A stretch of 35,623 bases of DNA from Treponema sp. (GTDB taxonomy: Bacteria > Spirochaetota > Spirochaetia > Treponematales > Treponemataceae), in NCBI GenBank assembly GCA_014803985.1, contig JAAVAO010000007.1, positions 69,524-105,146 of the forward strand. The letters run 5' to 3'. Positions within the stretch are counted from its first letter, which is position 1, and every line of letters begins with the position of its first letter. Below the pieces are notes generated by a model. That model worked only from the letters and a program-made list of their open reading frames with translations, did not search any database and was not told the DNA's origin. A program made the translations under genes and the position numbers. Of the stretch, positions 15,370-23,785 are shown piece after piece.

Positions 15370-17544
15370 CTAGTATATGCTCCGAATCAAGTCTATAAAC
15401 GAAGGAACGCGACGAGGAGCGGCAAGAGAAGAAAGCGCACGTCCTGAGACAGGCTCTCCGCTCACAGTCGCTTGAGGTGCAGAAGAAACGGGATTTTCAG
15501 AAACAGTTTGCAATGCGCTTTCCGGTGAAGTGTCTTTTTCATCGGTCGGCAGTGAAATCAACACCAATTCATCCCCTGTATTCACCCTATCGTAAAAACC
15601 GTCAAAATCCAAAGTGCCTTCGCTCACCTCTTCGCCGCATGTTGTTATAGTGAATGTGCCTAACACATCGTCATTGCCGTATGAAACACCCATTCCCTTG
15701 CTTGCCGTGCGCACCGCATTCTTTCTGACAACGGCAAAAGCCGCTCCTTCCCGCATATTTTCAGATCGCCCAATATCAGAAAGCAAAATTTTTCCATTGC
15801 GCGCAATAACTCTTCCACGCACGGTAAGACGCTCTAACACTTCACTTCTAAACCGACGAAAAACGTTTGTATAGCGCATATTAGCCGTTGCATAAAGAGA
15901 ATTTTCAAACAGTTTATTACCAGTCCGTCCAGAATAAAATGCATAGTCAAGCGTAACATCGCGGGCAGTCTCGTCAATTGAAAGAATGACAAAATAATCC
16001 AGTCCTGAACTTCTCGCCTTTTGGTACGCATCTCCAAATCCTGAAACGCGCGCCACCTTCGTTGAAATGGATGCACTCGCAATCCCCGTGAAAATATCGG
16101 CCGCAAAATCAGCGGCAATAGCGTTATTCTTCACATGAATTTGATTTACCGTTGATGGAACATAGTAAATGCCAATATTCCATCTTGTCTTATCAAGATA
16201 AAACGGCTCAACATTCCACTTTTTAGCAAGAGAATCTGAAAGCAAATCTGTGTACGCTTCAATCGTATCATTTATACGAGTCTGCTCAAAGGGGCTTGCA
16301 TTGGACGCGCCACCGTTTTCAGCCAAAAGCGCGCGGTTTTGCAATATAAATAAAAGCTGCTCCAAATAAGATTCGTGCATTCCATGTAACTCTAAAATTT
16401 CAGCAAACGCCATACGTGCAACTTCATTTGACGGATCAAGTTTTAACGCCCGCTGATACTCATACGCCGCTCCAACGCTATCATATCTACTCTCACACTC
16501 ATGGGCTGAAGTTATATGGTAAAGCGCCCAATTTCTTCGGCGCGGATCTTCCAAAGGCACTGTTTTGTTCACAAGGATTTCAAGGGCGACACGCATAATT
16601 TCATCATCAGGAGAAATGGCAAGACCTTGCGTCCACGTTGTCAGTGCATTTTCAAACCGCCCTAACTCGTACTCCGATGCCCCCTTCAAATACCATGCAG
16701 AAGTTAAATTTCGATCGCGTCCAATGCGGAAATCGCAAATTGGTATAACCTCTTCATAAAATCCGCGCTCAAATTGAATTTTTGCCAAAAGCTCATACGC
16801 CTTGTCGTAATTTCCGTCAAGCTCCACGGCAATTCGGCATCTTTTTTCCGCAGCAGTAAGGTCATTTTTCATTGCGTAAATCATCGCCGCAAAATAATGA
16901 ACCTCCGCCTCGCTTGAATAATTTCCAATCGCTTGTTTCACATAATGCTCCGCCTTGTCAAATTTCTTCAACTCGGCAGAAACGAGGGCAAGACTTAAAA
17001 GGGCTTTTCTATTTAAAGTTTGACGCTTTAAAATTTCTGAATATTGTTTTTCCGCTCCCGTAATTCGCCCGTCAAAAAGATCAAGTTCCGCAAGACCAAA
17101 ATGCGCATCCACATTGTTCGGCGCTTTTTTCAAAACACGCTCAAAAATTCCGCGCGCCTCTGAAAATTCACCAAGTGCAATATAAGTCATTCCCCGCAAA
17201 TTATTCACATCGCTTGAGTCTTTTGCATATTTTTCCGCAAGCACTAACTGGTCAAGACAAAGTTCAAATTCTCCAAGTTGATACGAACACTGCGCAAGAT
17301 GCAAGTACGCATCGTAATATGCAGGGTTTTCGTTAATCGCCTCTAAAAAATGCTGGGAAGCCAAATACCACTTTTCAGCATTTTGCGCCTCAAGCCCCCT
17401 GTCAAAATATGTCGGGGCGGCTACATTTTGAGAATATGCTGATATTCCAATCAAAAAAAGCAATGCGCACGAAAAAAAACAAAGAGCATGTCTCTGTTTG
17501 CACTGTCTTTTTAATTCAAATATGCTAGTCGTCTTTTTTTTCAT
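15370..17544 (-). CDS. exported TPR-repeat protein (724 aa)
   Basis: Starts at ATG 17544 behind AAGGTGG, overlapping the end of the CBS gene by 20 bases. A signal peptide (ALCFFSCALLFLIGISAYSQ) is followed by at least eight tetratricopeptide repeats up to about residue 370 (for example YYDAYLHLAQCSYQLGEFEL, NVDAHFGLAELDLFDGRIT, SAWYLKGASEYELGRFENAL). The C-terminal half is not TPR: it includes VARVSGFGDAYQKARSSGLD and DYFVILSIDETARDVTLDY, which resembles a periplasmic beta-rich domain, and a Ser/Pro/Glu-rich tail. TPR arrays usually scaffold protein complexes; here probably in the periplasm or outer envelope. I do not recognise the specific family, but a protein of this kind next to TlyC/YbeY fits spirochaete genomes. 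Confidence 0.8.
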   Translation of the reverse strand: MKKKTTSIFELKRQCKQRHALCFFSCALLFLIGISAYSQNVAAPTYFDRGLEAQNAEKWYLASQHFLEAINENPAYYDAYLHLAQCSYQLGEFELCLDQLVLAEKYAKDSSDVNNLRGMTYIALGEFSEARGIFERVLKKAPNNVDAHFGLAELDLFDGRITGAEKQYSEILKRQTLNRKALLSLALVSAELKKFDKAEHYVKQAIGNYSSEAEVHYFAAMIYAMKNDLTAAEKRCRIAVELDGNYDKAYELLAKIQFERGFYEEVIPICDFRIGRDRNLTSAWYLKGASEYELGRFENALTTWTQGLAISPDDEIMRVALEILVNKTVPLEDPRRRNWALYHITSAHECESRYDSVGAAYEYQRALKLDPSNEVARMAFAEILELHGMHESYLEQLLFILQNRALLAENGGASNASPFEQTRINDTIEAYTDLLSDSLAKKWNVEPFYLDKTRWNIGIYYVPSTVNQIHVKNNAIAADFAADIFTGIASASISTKVARVSGFGDAYQKARSSGLDYFVILSIDETARDVTLDYAFYSGRTGNKLFENSLYATANMRYTNVFRRFRSEVLERLTVRGRVIARNGKILLSDIGRSENMREGAAFAVVRKNAVRTASKGMGVSYGNDDVLGTFTITTCGEEVSEGTLDFDGFYDRVNTGDELVLISLPTDEKDTSPESALQTVSENPVSSAPQATVSGEPVSGRALSSLAAPRRVPSFIDLIRSIY

Positions 17545-18328
17545 CAGACTTTCCACCTTTTTCATCTGATTTTTTAATTATCTTTATTGAATTTATTCTA
17601 TGCCCTTCCATATCATTAACAATAAAATCATAGTCCATCCACGAAACCTTTTCAAATCGTACAGGAACTTTTCCAAACAAATCAAACACAAAGCCACCTA
17701 GAGAGTCAAAGTCCGCTGAAGGAAAGTCACTTTCAATTTCTTCATTCAAATCATCAAGATTAACACGAGCATCGCACGTCCACATATCCTTTCCGACAGG
17801 CAGTATATCCACTTTCTCATCGTCAAATTCATCTCGTATGTCGCCCACAATTTCCTCGATAATATCTTCCATTGTGATAATTCCGGCAATTCCACCATAC
17901 TCGTCAATTGCAATTGCAATGTGAAGATGCTGTCTTTTAAATTCCCTCAAAAGACTGTCTATTCTCTTGGATTCAGGCACAAAAAATGGCTTTTTAATTA
18001 TTTTTTCAAGGATCGGGATGTCATTATGACTGATTGCAGAAATCAAATCCTTTACATACAAAACGCCAACAACATTGTCTATAGATTCAGAATACACTGG
18101 AAAGCGCGAATGTCCGCTATCGCTCACTTTTTTTAAAAGCTCATCATACGGCGTGTCAATAGAAATAAAGTCAACATCAATTCTCGGAACCATAACTTCC
18201 TTTACGGAAGTTTCACTCAACTCTTCAATTCCTTGAATCATATCCTTTTTTTCTTCATTTATTTTCTTTTGTTGTTCAGGTGAAATTTCATCCCCTGTCT
18301 TGCTATTCTTTTTTTTAGTAAAAAACAT
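17525..18328 (-). CDS. CBS-pair/CorC-HlyC domain protein (TlyC-like)
   Basis: 267 residues without membrane helices. VKEVMVPRIDVDFISIDTPY opens the first CBS domain, SGHSRFPVYSESIDNVVGVLYVKDL completes it, and IAIAIDEYGGIAGIITMEDIIEEIVGDIRDEFD is the second CBS and its conserved exit. A CorC_HlyC transporter-associated domain follows (DARVNLDDLNEEI; DFDSLGGFVFDLFGKVP). Proteins of this family were first called haemolysins in Brachyspira (TlyC), but the domain set points to a nucleotide-binding regulator of ion efflux. It is 72 bases after ybeY. The C-terminus is a short lysine/aspartate-rich tail. Confidence 0.92.
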   Translation of the reverse strand: MFFTKKKNSKTGDEISPEQQKKINEEKKDMIQGIEELSETSVKEVMVPRIDVDFISIDTPYDELLKKVSDSGHSRFPVYSESIDNVVGVLYVKDLISAISHNDIPILEKIIKKPFFVPESKRIDSLLREFKRQHLHIAIAIDEYGGIAGIITMEDIIEEIVGDIRDEFDDEKVDILPVGKDMWTCDARVNLDDLNEEIESDFPSADFDSLGGFVFDLFGKVPVRFEKVSWMDYDFIVNDMEGHRINSIKIIKKSDEKGGKSDEKKDD

Positions 18329-18400
18329 AATTTCCTCGCCTTTACGTAATTCCCGTTTTATTTCAATCTATAAAAAAATCTCAATCACAATACAAATTTG

Positions 18401-18898
18401 TCAATTCCACAAATCAAAGTCGGCAAATTCCTGCAAAATCTTTTCCTGTAGCACAAGCATTTCACACGAAGGAGACACTCCCATTTCTATATGCTCCTCG
18501 CCGTGATCAAAGCCATTCAAGTGAAGAAGACCGTGAATCAACACACGCTTCAATTCTATATTGTGTTCCACTTTAAAATAATCGGCATTTTTTAAAACAG
18601 TTTCAAGGCTTATTGCAATGTCTCCGCTACAAATCCACGCTCCGTCTTCATCCTCATATTCCTCGCCATTTTCAAAAGAAAGCACGTCCGTTACACTATC
18701 AATTCCACGGTAATTTTTATTCAACTCCTGAATAAAGGAATCAGTGCAAAATAAAACAGAAATTTCCTCCCTATCAAAATGAAGACATTCCATTGCTTTT
18801 TTTAAAAACCGCTCCACCTTAAATGGAAATTCTTTCTCATCACAAAGAGAGAATTTTTTTATATCGTCATCGACAGAAACAAGCACACGATTATCCAT
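18401..18898 (-). CDS. ybeY: endoribonuclease YbeY (rRNA maturation factor)
   Basis: 165 residues. The zinc-binding signature is HGLLHLNGFDHGEEH, matching HGxLHLxGYDH with three histidines; SVTDVLSFENGE is the other conserved block. YbeY is a single-strand-specific endoribonuclease needed for 16S rRNA 3' end maturation and ribosome quality control. The start ATG 18898 overlaps the stop of the HD-phosphohydrolase gene by eight bases. The longer open frame upstream is simply the Lys/Arg-rich tail of that gene in another register. Gene order PhoH, 7TM-HD, YbeY, CBS is widespread in bacteria. Confidence 0.95.
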   Translation of the reverse strand: MDNRVLVSVDDDIKKFSLCDEKEFPFKVERFLKKAMECLHFDREEISVLFCTDSFIQELNKNYRGIDSVTDVLSFENGEEYEDEDGAWICSGDIAISLETVLKNADYFKVEHNIELKRVLIHGLLHLNGFDHGEEHIEMGVSPSCEMLVLQEKILQEFADFDLWN

Positions 18899-20639
18899 TA
18901 AGTCCCGTCCCGCTCTGCGCTTTCTCTTTTTTAGTCTTATCCTTGTCAAGTTTTTCCGCTTTTTCAGATTTTGCAGTTTTTCCCGCGTTTTTTTCAGATG
19001 GGTCTTTTTGATCTGGATATTCAATTCTCGTATGATAATATCCCACAAGCAACTTCACAAATGCCGCCCTGATTTTTGTGACATCTGCATAAGTCAACTC
19101 GCATTTATCAAGCTGGTGATGCTCCGCCTTGAAGTTTATAAGGGTGCGGATAAATTTATCAAGCCGTTCTTCTGTTGGATTATCAAGCGTTCTGCATGCC
19201 GCCTCAACGGTATCTGCAAGCATAACAACCGCACTTTCCTTTGATGTGGGAGGATTGCCCGTGTACGAATAATCAGCGGGGTTCACATTTGGATCAAGTT
19301 TTTTCGCCTCTTCAAAGAAATACGCAATTAAACTATTTCCGTGATGCTCCTCGATAATATTTATAACAGGTCGCGGAAGATGAAGTTGGTGTGCTTTTTC
19401 CACACCTTTTCTCACATGACTTCTGATTACAGAAACAGAAAGATTGGGATTCATTGAGTTGTGTTTATTCACTCCGTTACTTTGATTTTCAACAAAATAC
19501 TCGCTCTGATCCATTTTTCCAATATCGTGGTAATATGCACCAACTCGCGCTAAAAGAGAATCCGCCCCAATATCGCGACAAGCATTTTCTGCAAGCTGCG
19601 CAACCATTTGTGAATGCTGATACGTGCCGCTCGCCGTAACAAGCATTTTTCTCATCATCGGATTGTTCAAGTCGCTCAAGTCCATCATTCTAAATACCGA
19701 TGCAGTGTTCAATAAAAATTCAATTGGGGTGATAAATCCTAACGCTAATATTCCGGAAAGAAAGCCGTTCGCCGCAACGCCTCCCAAAATCGGTAGCATC
19801 TGCGAAAATTTTTCATTAAAAATCACGCTAAGCAAGGTTATTATAACCGCATCAACAAACGCCTGCACTATCGCCACCAACACCATATCAATTCTTCGCT
19901 CAATTTTTCTCACAATCATAGACGATGCTATGCACACTGCAAGCGTAAACAAGAACGGCACAATTTGAAAAGCGCACGCATTAAAAACGCCAAACGCCAA
20001 AATTATAGAAAAAAACAGAGAATTAATAGAGCCAAAAAGAATTGACTCTATCAAAACAAACAGAGAGGACGGAATTACGATCGTAAGCGCAAACGGCGAC
20101 GTTGACAACAGCGGTGTTTTTGCTCCAAATGCAACCGCCGCATACACAATAAGAAAGCAAACTGTTTGGAAAATATATTCACGCAGCAATGGCTTGCCTT
20201 TTCGCGGAAGAAATGCAAAAAACAAATACCAAGCCACTACAATCAAAAGCAAAAACAACTCGGAATTTGCAAACGCACGGTAGTCCATATACAGAGGAGA
20301 TTCCGACATCTTTTGTAATTTTTGATAAGCCTCCTCTGTAATCGGAAACCCCTTTCGGATGATTTTCTCCCCCTCCTCAATAAAAATAGGGTTCATCTCA
20401 TCAGCGGGAATTGACTTTGAAGCGTAAATTGTTCTGTCTGCAATTTGCCCAACTTCAAAGTCGTCCATAGTATAGGTGGCAATAGTTTGACTTGTCGCAA
20501 CATTCATAAAGTTCAAAGCAGAAACTGCCAAATAACCTATTATCACAAGCAAAATAAACTGATAATTTTTTCGGATAAAAGAACCACAATTCTTGAAAAA
20601 CGCCGAAAACACATTTTCCTTATTCGTTTTCTTTTTCAT
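18891..20639 (-). CDS. 7TM receptor-type HD-domain phosphohydrolase (PgpH-like, c-di-AMP phosphodiesterase family)
   Basis: 582 residues. One helix (YQFILLVIIGYLAVSAL), a short extracytoplasmic part (about 49-125), then a block of membrane helices up to about residue 310, then a cytosolic HD domain: TYQHSQMVAQLAENAC, AYYHDIGKMDQ, IIEEHHGNSL and VMLADTVEAACR supply the metal-binding His/Asp residues. PgpH-type members hydrolyse cyclic di-AMP. The extracytoplasmic region is much smaller than in typical PgpH proteins (which are usually above 700 residues). The C-terminus is a Lys/Glu/Ser tail of about 40 residues. It overlaps phoH by 20 bases and ybeY by 8. Confidence 0.88.
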   Translation of the reverse strand: MKKKTNKENVFSAFFKNCGSFIRKNYQFILLVIIGYLAVSALNFMNVATSQTIATYTMDDFEVGQIADRTIYASKSIPADEMNPIFIEEGEKIIRKGFPITEEAYQKLQKMSESPLYMDYRAFANSELFLLLIVVAWYLFFAFLPRKGKPLLREYIFQTVCFLIVYAAVAFGAKTPLLSTSPFALTIVIPSSLFVLIESILFGSINSLFFSIILAFGVFNACAFQIVPFLFTLAVCIASSMIVRKIERRIDMVLVAIVQAFVDAVIITLLSVIFNEKFSQMLPILGGVAANGFLSGILALGFITPIEFLLNTASVFRMMDLSDLNNPMMRKMLVTASGTYQHSQMVAQLAENACRDIGADSLLARVGAYYHDIGKMDQSEYFVENQSNGVNKHNSMNPNLSVSVIRSHVRKGVEKAHQLHLPRPVINIIEEHHGNSLIAYFFEEAKKLDPNVNPADYSYTGNPPTSKESAVVMLADTVEAACRTLDNPTEERLDKFIRTLINFKAEHHQLDKCELTYADVTKIRAAFVKLLVGYYHTRIEYPDQKDPSEKNAGKTAKSEKAEKLDKDKTKKEKAQSGTGLNG

Positions 20640-21561
20640 TTTCGTAAGCCTTCACTATTTTTTTCACCAAAGGATTTCTCACAACATCTTTCGCAGTTAG
20701 AGTAATTGCACCAATTTCATTCACGGAAGCCAAGACCCGCATTGCATGTGACAGCCCTGACTCAACATGCTTCGGAAGATCGGTTTGTGTAACATCCCCA
20801 GTAACAAAAACCTTAGATTTTTCCCCCATACGGGTAAGAAACATTTTCATTTGGGAAACAGCAGTATTCTGCGCCTCATCCAAAATCATTACACTATCAT
20901 TGAGCGTGCGTCCACGCATATACGCAAGAGGCGCAATCTCAATTGCATTGGTTTCAAGCAAACGGTTCACAGTCTCGCGGGGAAGAAGCATCTCCATCGC
21001 ATCAAAAAGAGGCCGTAAATACGGACTGATTTTTTCGCGCAAGTCACCCGGCAAAAATCCGAGACTTTCTCCCGCCTCCATAACAGGACGAGAAAGGACT
21101 ATGCGCGACTTTTGATGCGTCAACAAAAGCCGCAACGCCTCCGCCACAGCAAGAAATGTTTTGCCAGTCCCCGATTCTCCGCAACAAAACACCATATCGC
21201 ACGTTCGGAGTGCATTTATATAGTCCGCTTGTCGCTGTCCCCGCGCATACACCTTTCTAAACGCGCCAGGGATAGAAATCGATGCCTTTTGCAAATCGGC
21301 ATGTCGCTCTAAATTCAAAACAGAAGCAACAATATCCTGAAAGTTGTGCGCACCGCTAGAAACCTCATCTGAAACCCTATCAATTATATATTTCAATTCC
21401 TCTTGCAGAGCACTATCATTCGTGTCCACAGAAAGTTCACATCCCATCACAAAGACAGGAATGCCTAGATGTTCTTCAATGAGTTTTAAATTGCTATCAT
21501 TCGTGCCGCAGATACAGGAAAGCACATCCGCATCGCTCACAACTATTTTATATTCGTTCAA
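20620..21561 (-). CDS. PhoH-family ATPase
   Basis: 313 residues. Walker A is FCCGESGTGKTFLAVAEAL and Walker B is DSVMILDEAQNT; RIVLSRPVMEAGESLGFLPG is the typical PhoH block that follows the P-loop. PhoH proteins are cytosolic ATPases linked to RNA metabolism and commonly neighbour ybeY, as here. First gene of the operon. The start is TTG 21561 (MNEYKIVVSD) with no Shine-Dalgarno; the -10 box ends eight bases before it. A nearby ATG at 21566 is out of frame. Confidence 0.93.
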   Translation of the reverse strand: MNEYKIVVSDADVLSCICGTNDSNLKLIEEHLGIPVFVMGCELSVDTNDSALQEELKYIIDRVSDEVSSGAHNFQDIVASVLNLERHADLQKASISIPGAFRKVYARGQRQADYINALRTCDMVFCCGESGTGKTFLAVAEALRLLLTHQKSRIVLSRPVMEAGESLGFLPGDLREKISPYLRPLFDAMEMLLPRETVNRLLETNAIEIAPLAYMRGRTLNDSVMILDEAQNTAVSQMKMFLTRMGEKSKVFVTGDVTQTDLPKHVESGLSHAMRVLASVNEIGAITLTAKDVVRNPLVKKIVKAYENEKENE

Positions 21562-21568
21562 TGCATTT

Positions 21569-21598
21569 ATTTTAGAGGGTTATGCGGATATTTGTCAA
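21569..21598 (-). promoter_or_regulatory. promoter of the phoH-ybeY-CBS operon
   Basis: On the minus strand TTGACA (21598-21593) and TAAAAT (21574-21569) are 18 bases apart. The -10 ends only seven bases before the presumed TTG start, so the mRNA would have little or no leader. Confidence 0.55.
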
Positions 21599-21623
21599 GA
21601 GTTGACAGAATGGATGAAACAGT

Positions 21624-21670
21624 GGCGGAAGATTCATTTTTCTTCCACCTTTAATTCCTCAAACATTCGA
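21624..21670 (+). repeat. interspersed repeat A, diverged copy
   Basis: GGCGGAAGATTCATTTTTCT then TCCACCTTTAATTCCTCAAA aligns along its length with the elements at 25691 and 25977. Its right end is diverged, but an internal stem GGCGGAAG / CTTCCACC (with one G-T pair) replaces the terminal one. It lies between phoH and the ABC-F gene. Confidence 0.5.
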
Positions 21671-21682
21671 CAAAATAAAACT

Positions 21683-23332
21683 CTACACCCTATACTTAAT
21701 TTTCTTTCCTGTTCCAGCGTATAGTTCTGTGCGAAGTTCGGTCACAGTGTCATCTGTTATATAGTTGTCGAATGAAGTCATTCTATCAATTATGCCGTTC
21801 GGAGTTATTTCCACAATACGATTTGCAATTGACTGTATAAACTCGTGGTCGTGACTGGTAAAAAGCACAACTCCCGGGAAAGAAATCAATGCTTCGTTCA
21901 AACTTTGTATTGCTTCAAGATCAAGGTGATTTGTGGGATCGTCCATTATCAAGACGTTTGCCCCGGAAAGCATAAGTTTTGAAAGCATACAGCGAACTTT
22001 TTCGCCGCCGCTCAACACCTTCACTTTTTTTAGCGACTCATCTCCAGAAAAAAGCATTCTTCCCAAGAATCCTCGCACATACGCATCGTCCTGTTCCTTT
22101 GAATATTGCTTCAGCCAATCGGTAATATTCAAATCATTCTCAAAATAAGAGCCCGTGTCCCGCGGCAAATAGACATGGCTTGTCGTCTGCCCCCAGAAGA
22201 ATTCACCATCGGACGGCTTTTTCACATCATTTATTATGTCAAACAGCGCGGAAATAGAATTATGCTCAATTCCAACAAAGGCAATTTTGTCCTTTCGGTT
22301 TACAGTGAGCGAAAAATTCTTCAAAAGCGATGCACCATCTTCTTCATAAGAGATTTTTTTTATTTCAAGCACATTATTTCCTATTTCTCGATCCGCCTTA
22401 AAGTTCACATAAGGAAATTTACGCGTTGTAACAGGAATGTCCTCAACCTCTTGTGCCAACTTGTCAAAAACCTTTTTTCGGCTCGTCGCCTGCTTTGACT
22501 TCGCTGCGTTAGAACTAAAGCGCAAGATAAATTCCTTCAAGTCCTTCATCTTGTCCTCCGCCTTTTTCTGCTGATCCTTCGCCTGCTTTTGCATAATCTG
22601 GCTCATTTGAAACCAAAAGTCGTAGTTTCCTGCATATTGAGTGATTTTTCCAAAATCAATGTCACAAATATACGTGCAAACCGTGTTCAAAAAGTGCCTG
22701 TCATGGCTTACAACAATCACCGTGTTTTCAAATTCAAGCAAAAAATTTTCAAGCCAAGAAATAGACTCAATGTCAAGACCGTTTGTCGGCTCGTCCAAAA
22801 GCAAAATATCAGGATTTCCAAAAATCGACTGCGCAAGCAAAACGCGAACTTTTTGGCTTTCATCAAGGTCACTCATCATCTTGTCATGAAATTCCTCTTC
22901 CAAACCCAGTCCGCTCAACATTTGCTCAATTTGATTTTCAGCCTCCCAGCCTCCAATTTCGCTAAATTCGCCCTCTATCTCACTCGCGCGAATTCCATCC
23001 TCCTCCGAAAAATCTTCCTTTGCATAAATTGCCTCCCGCTCTCTGTTCAAATCATACAGTTTTGGAAAGCCCATCATCACGGTGTCTTTTACCGAATATT
23101 CATCATAAGCAAAGTGATCCTGCTTTAAAACCGCAAGACGCTCTCCCGTGGAAACTGAAATCGTTCCAGAATCGTGCTCCAAGTCGCCTGAAAGCACTTT
23201 TAAAAAAGTTGACTTCCCCGCTCCATTAGCACCAATAATTCCATAGCAGTTTCCAGGCGTAAACTTCAAATTCACATCCTTAAACAAAGGCTTTTCACTA
23301 AATCCAACACTAACATCCGTAACTGTAATCAT
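21683..23332 (-). CDS. ABC-F family ATPase, YkpA/YbiT-like subgroup
   Basis: 549 residues with two ABC domains in one chain and no membrane segment, the ABC-F layout of ribosome-associated translation factors and antibiotic-protection proteins. NBD1 has Walker A GANGAGKST and Walker B ILLLDEPTNGLD but a degenerate signature (LDESQKVRV in place of LSGGQ). NBD2 has an intact signature (VLSGGEKVRCMLSKLMLSGA) and IMDDPTNHLD, but its Walker A position reads VGIEHNSISALFDI, lacking GxxGxGK. The wording LSGGEKVRCML..LMLSGANVL and WGQTTSHVYLPRD is that of YkpA-type proteins, in which NBD2 is also atypical. ATG 23332 is chosen because AGAGAGG precedes it; the leader is the 153-bp tandem repeat. Confidence 0.9.
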   Translation of the reverse strand: MITVTDVSVGFSEKPLFKDVNLKFTPGNCYGIIGANGAGKSTFLKVLSGDLEHDSGTISVSTGERLAVLKQDHFAYDEYSVKDTVMMGFPKLYDLNREREAIYAKEDFSEEDGIRASEIEGEFSEIGGWEAENQIEQMLSGLGLEEEFHDKMMSDLDESQKVRVLLAQSIFGNPDILLLDEPTNGLDIESISWLENFLLEFENTVIVVSHDRHFLNTVCTYICDIDFGKITQYAGNYDFWFQMSQIMQKQAKDQQKKAEDKMKDLKEFILRFSSNAAKSKQATSRKKVFDKLAQEVEDIPVTTRKFPYVNFKADREIGNNVLEIKKISYEEDGASLLKNFSLTVNRKDKIAFVGIEHNSISALFDIINDVKKPSDGEFFWGQTTSHVYLPRDTGSYFENDLNITDWLKQYSKEQDDAYVRGFLGRMLFSGDESLKKVKVLSGGEKVRCMLSKLMLSGANVLIMDDPTNHLDLEAIQSLNEALISFPGVVLFTSHDHEFIQSIANRIVEITPNGIIDRMTSFDNYITDDTVTELRTELYAGTGKKIKYRV

Positions 23333-23419
23333 ACTTCCTCTCTTAAAAAGAAACGTAAATTGCTTCAGCAATTTGCGTTTCTTTTTACGCGCATTCGCAA
23401 CGCAGTGAGAATGCGCAGT

Positions 23420-23485
23420 CTATATTAAGTTTGCCCTGCAAACTTTTCTTGCCAACAGTCGCGCCATCAAAGCGGCTGTTGGCAT
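23420..23485 (-). CDS. putative leader peptide 2 (21 aa), upstream of ABC-F gene
   Basis: ATG 23485 with Shine-Dalgarno AGAGAGG; reads MPTAALMARLLAR then KVCRANLI and TAG. Its sequence is identical to leader 1 at the protein level. Codons 14-20 form the AAGTTTGC/GCAAACTT hairpin, so a ribosome on this frame would melt it. ABC-F resistance genes in other bacteria are often controlled by translated leader peptides; that such control operates here is inference. Confidence 0.45.
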   Translation of the reverse strand: MPTAALMARLLARKVCRANLI

Positions 23486-23572
23486 ACTTCCTCTCTTAAA
23501 GATATATTATAATTGCTTCAGCAATTGTAATATATCTTTACGCGCATTCGCAACGCAGTGAGAATGCGCAGT

Positions 23573-23638
23573 CTATATTAAGTTTGCCCTGCAAACTTTT
23601 CTTGCTAACAGTCGCGCCATCAAAGCGGCTGTTGGCAT
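23573..23638 (-). CDS. putative leader peptide 1 (21 aa), upstream of ABC-F gene
   Basis: Same peptide as leader 2, with one synonymous difference (codon 11 TTA instead of TTG). It has the same Shine-Dalgarno and the same spacing, exactly 153 bases further upstream. Confidence 0.45.
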   Translation of the reverse strand: MPTAALMARLLARKVCRANLI

Positions 23639-23696
23639 ACTTCCTCTCTTAAAAAGAAATGTAAATTGCTTCAACAATCTCACTTTTTGTAATATG

Positions 23697-23745
23697 CTAG
23701 GGGACCGTAAACCCTCTACACAAAGCGGGGTTTTCTTTCCCCTAG
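23697..23745 (-). ncRNA. nested stem-loop upstream of the ABC-F leader
   Basis: CTAGGGG (23697-23703) pairs with CCCCTAG (23739-23745), and inside it AAACCC (23709-23714) pairs with GGGTTT (23728-23733). No T-run follows on the minus strand, so it does not look like a classical terminator of the DEAD-box gene; it may be part of a long 5' leader of the ABC-F mRNA. Confidence 0.4.
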
Positions 23746-23785
23746 AACCCTTATCTTTCCCAGCCTACATCACCGTAAAAAAATC

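Larger units (their letters stand above)
23333..23690 (-). repeat. tandem 153-bp structured leader repeats of the ABC-F gene
   Basis: Two complete 153-base units (23333-23485 and 23486-23638) plus a third partial unit (about 23639-23690) precede the ABC-F start. On the minus strand each full unit runs: ATG of a 21-codon peptide; stem CCAACAG/CTGTTGG; stem AAGTTTGC-AGG-GCAAACTT; stem GCGCATTC/GAATGCGC; a 19-bp stem with loop TGAA; then AAGAGAGGAAGT and the next ATG. The last unit supplies the Shine-Dalgarno of the ABC-F gene itself. The two full units differ at 15 positions, 14 of them in the 19-bp stem. Whether the element acts as RNA (attenuator) or DNA is open. Confidence 0.85.

Noticed and set aside
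22589..23128. 179-codon frame on the plus strand opposite the ABC-F gene
   Set aside because: Shadow of the ABC-F reading frame; composition is basic and aromatic with no recognisable fold.
23333..23690. CRISPR array
   Set aside because: The units are 153 bases, adjacent without spacers and contain hairpins and start codons.
23697..23745. Terminator for the DEAD-box gene
   Set aside because: The nested stem has no T-run after it on the minus strand, so it is listed as a structured element instead.
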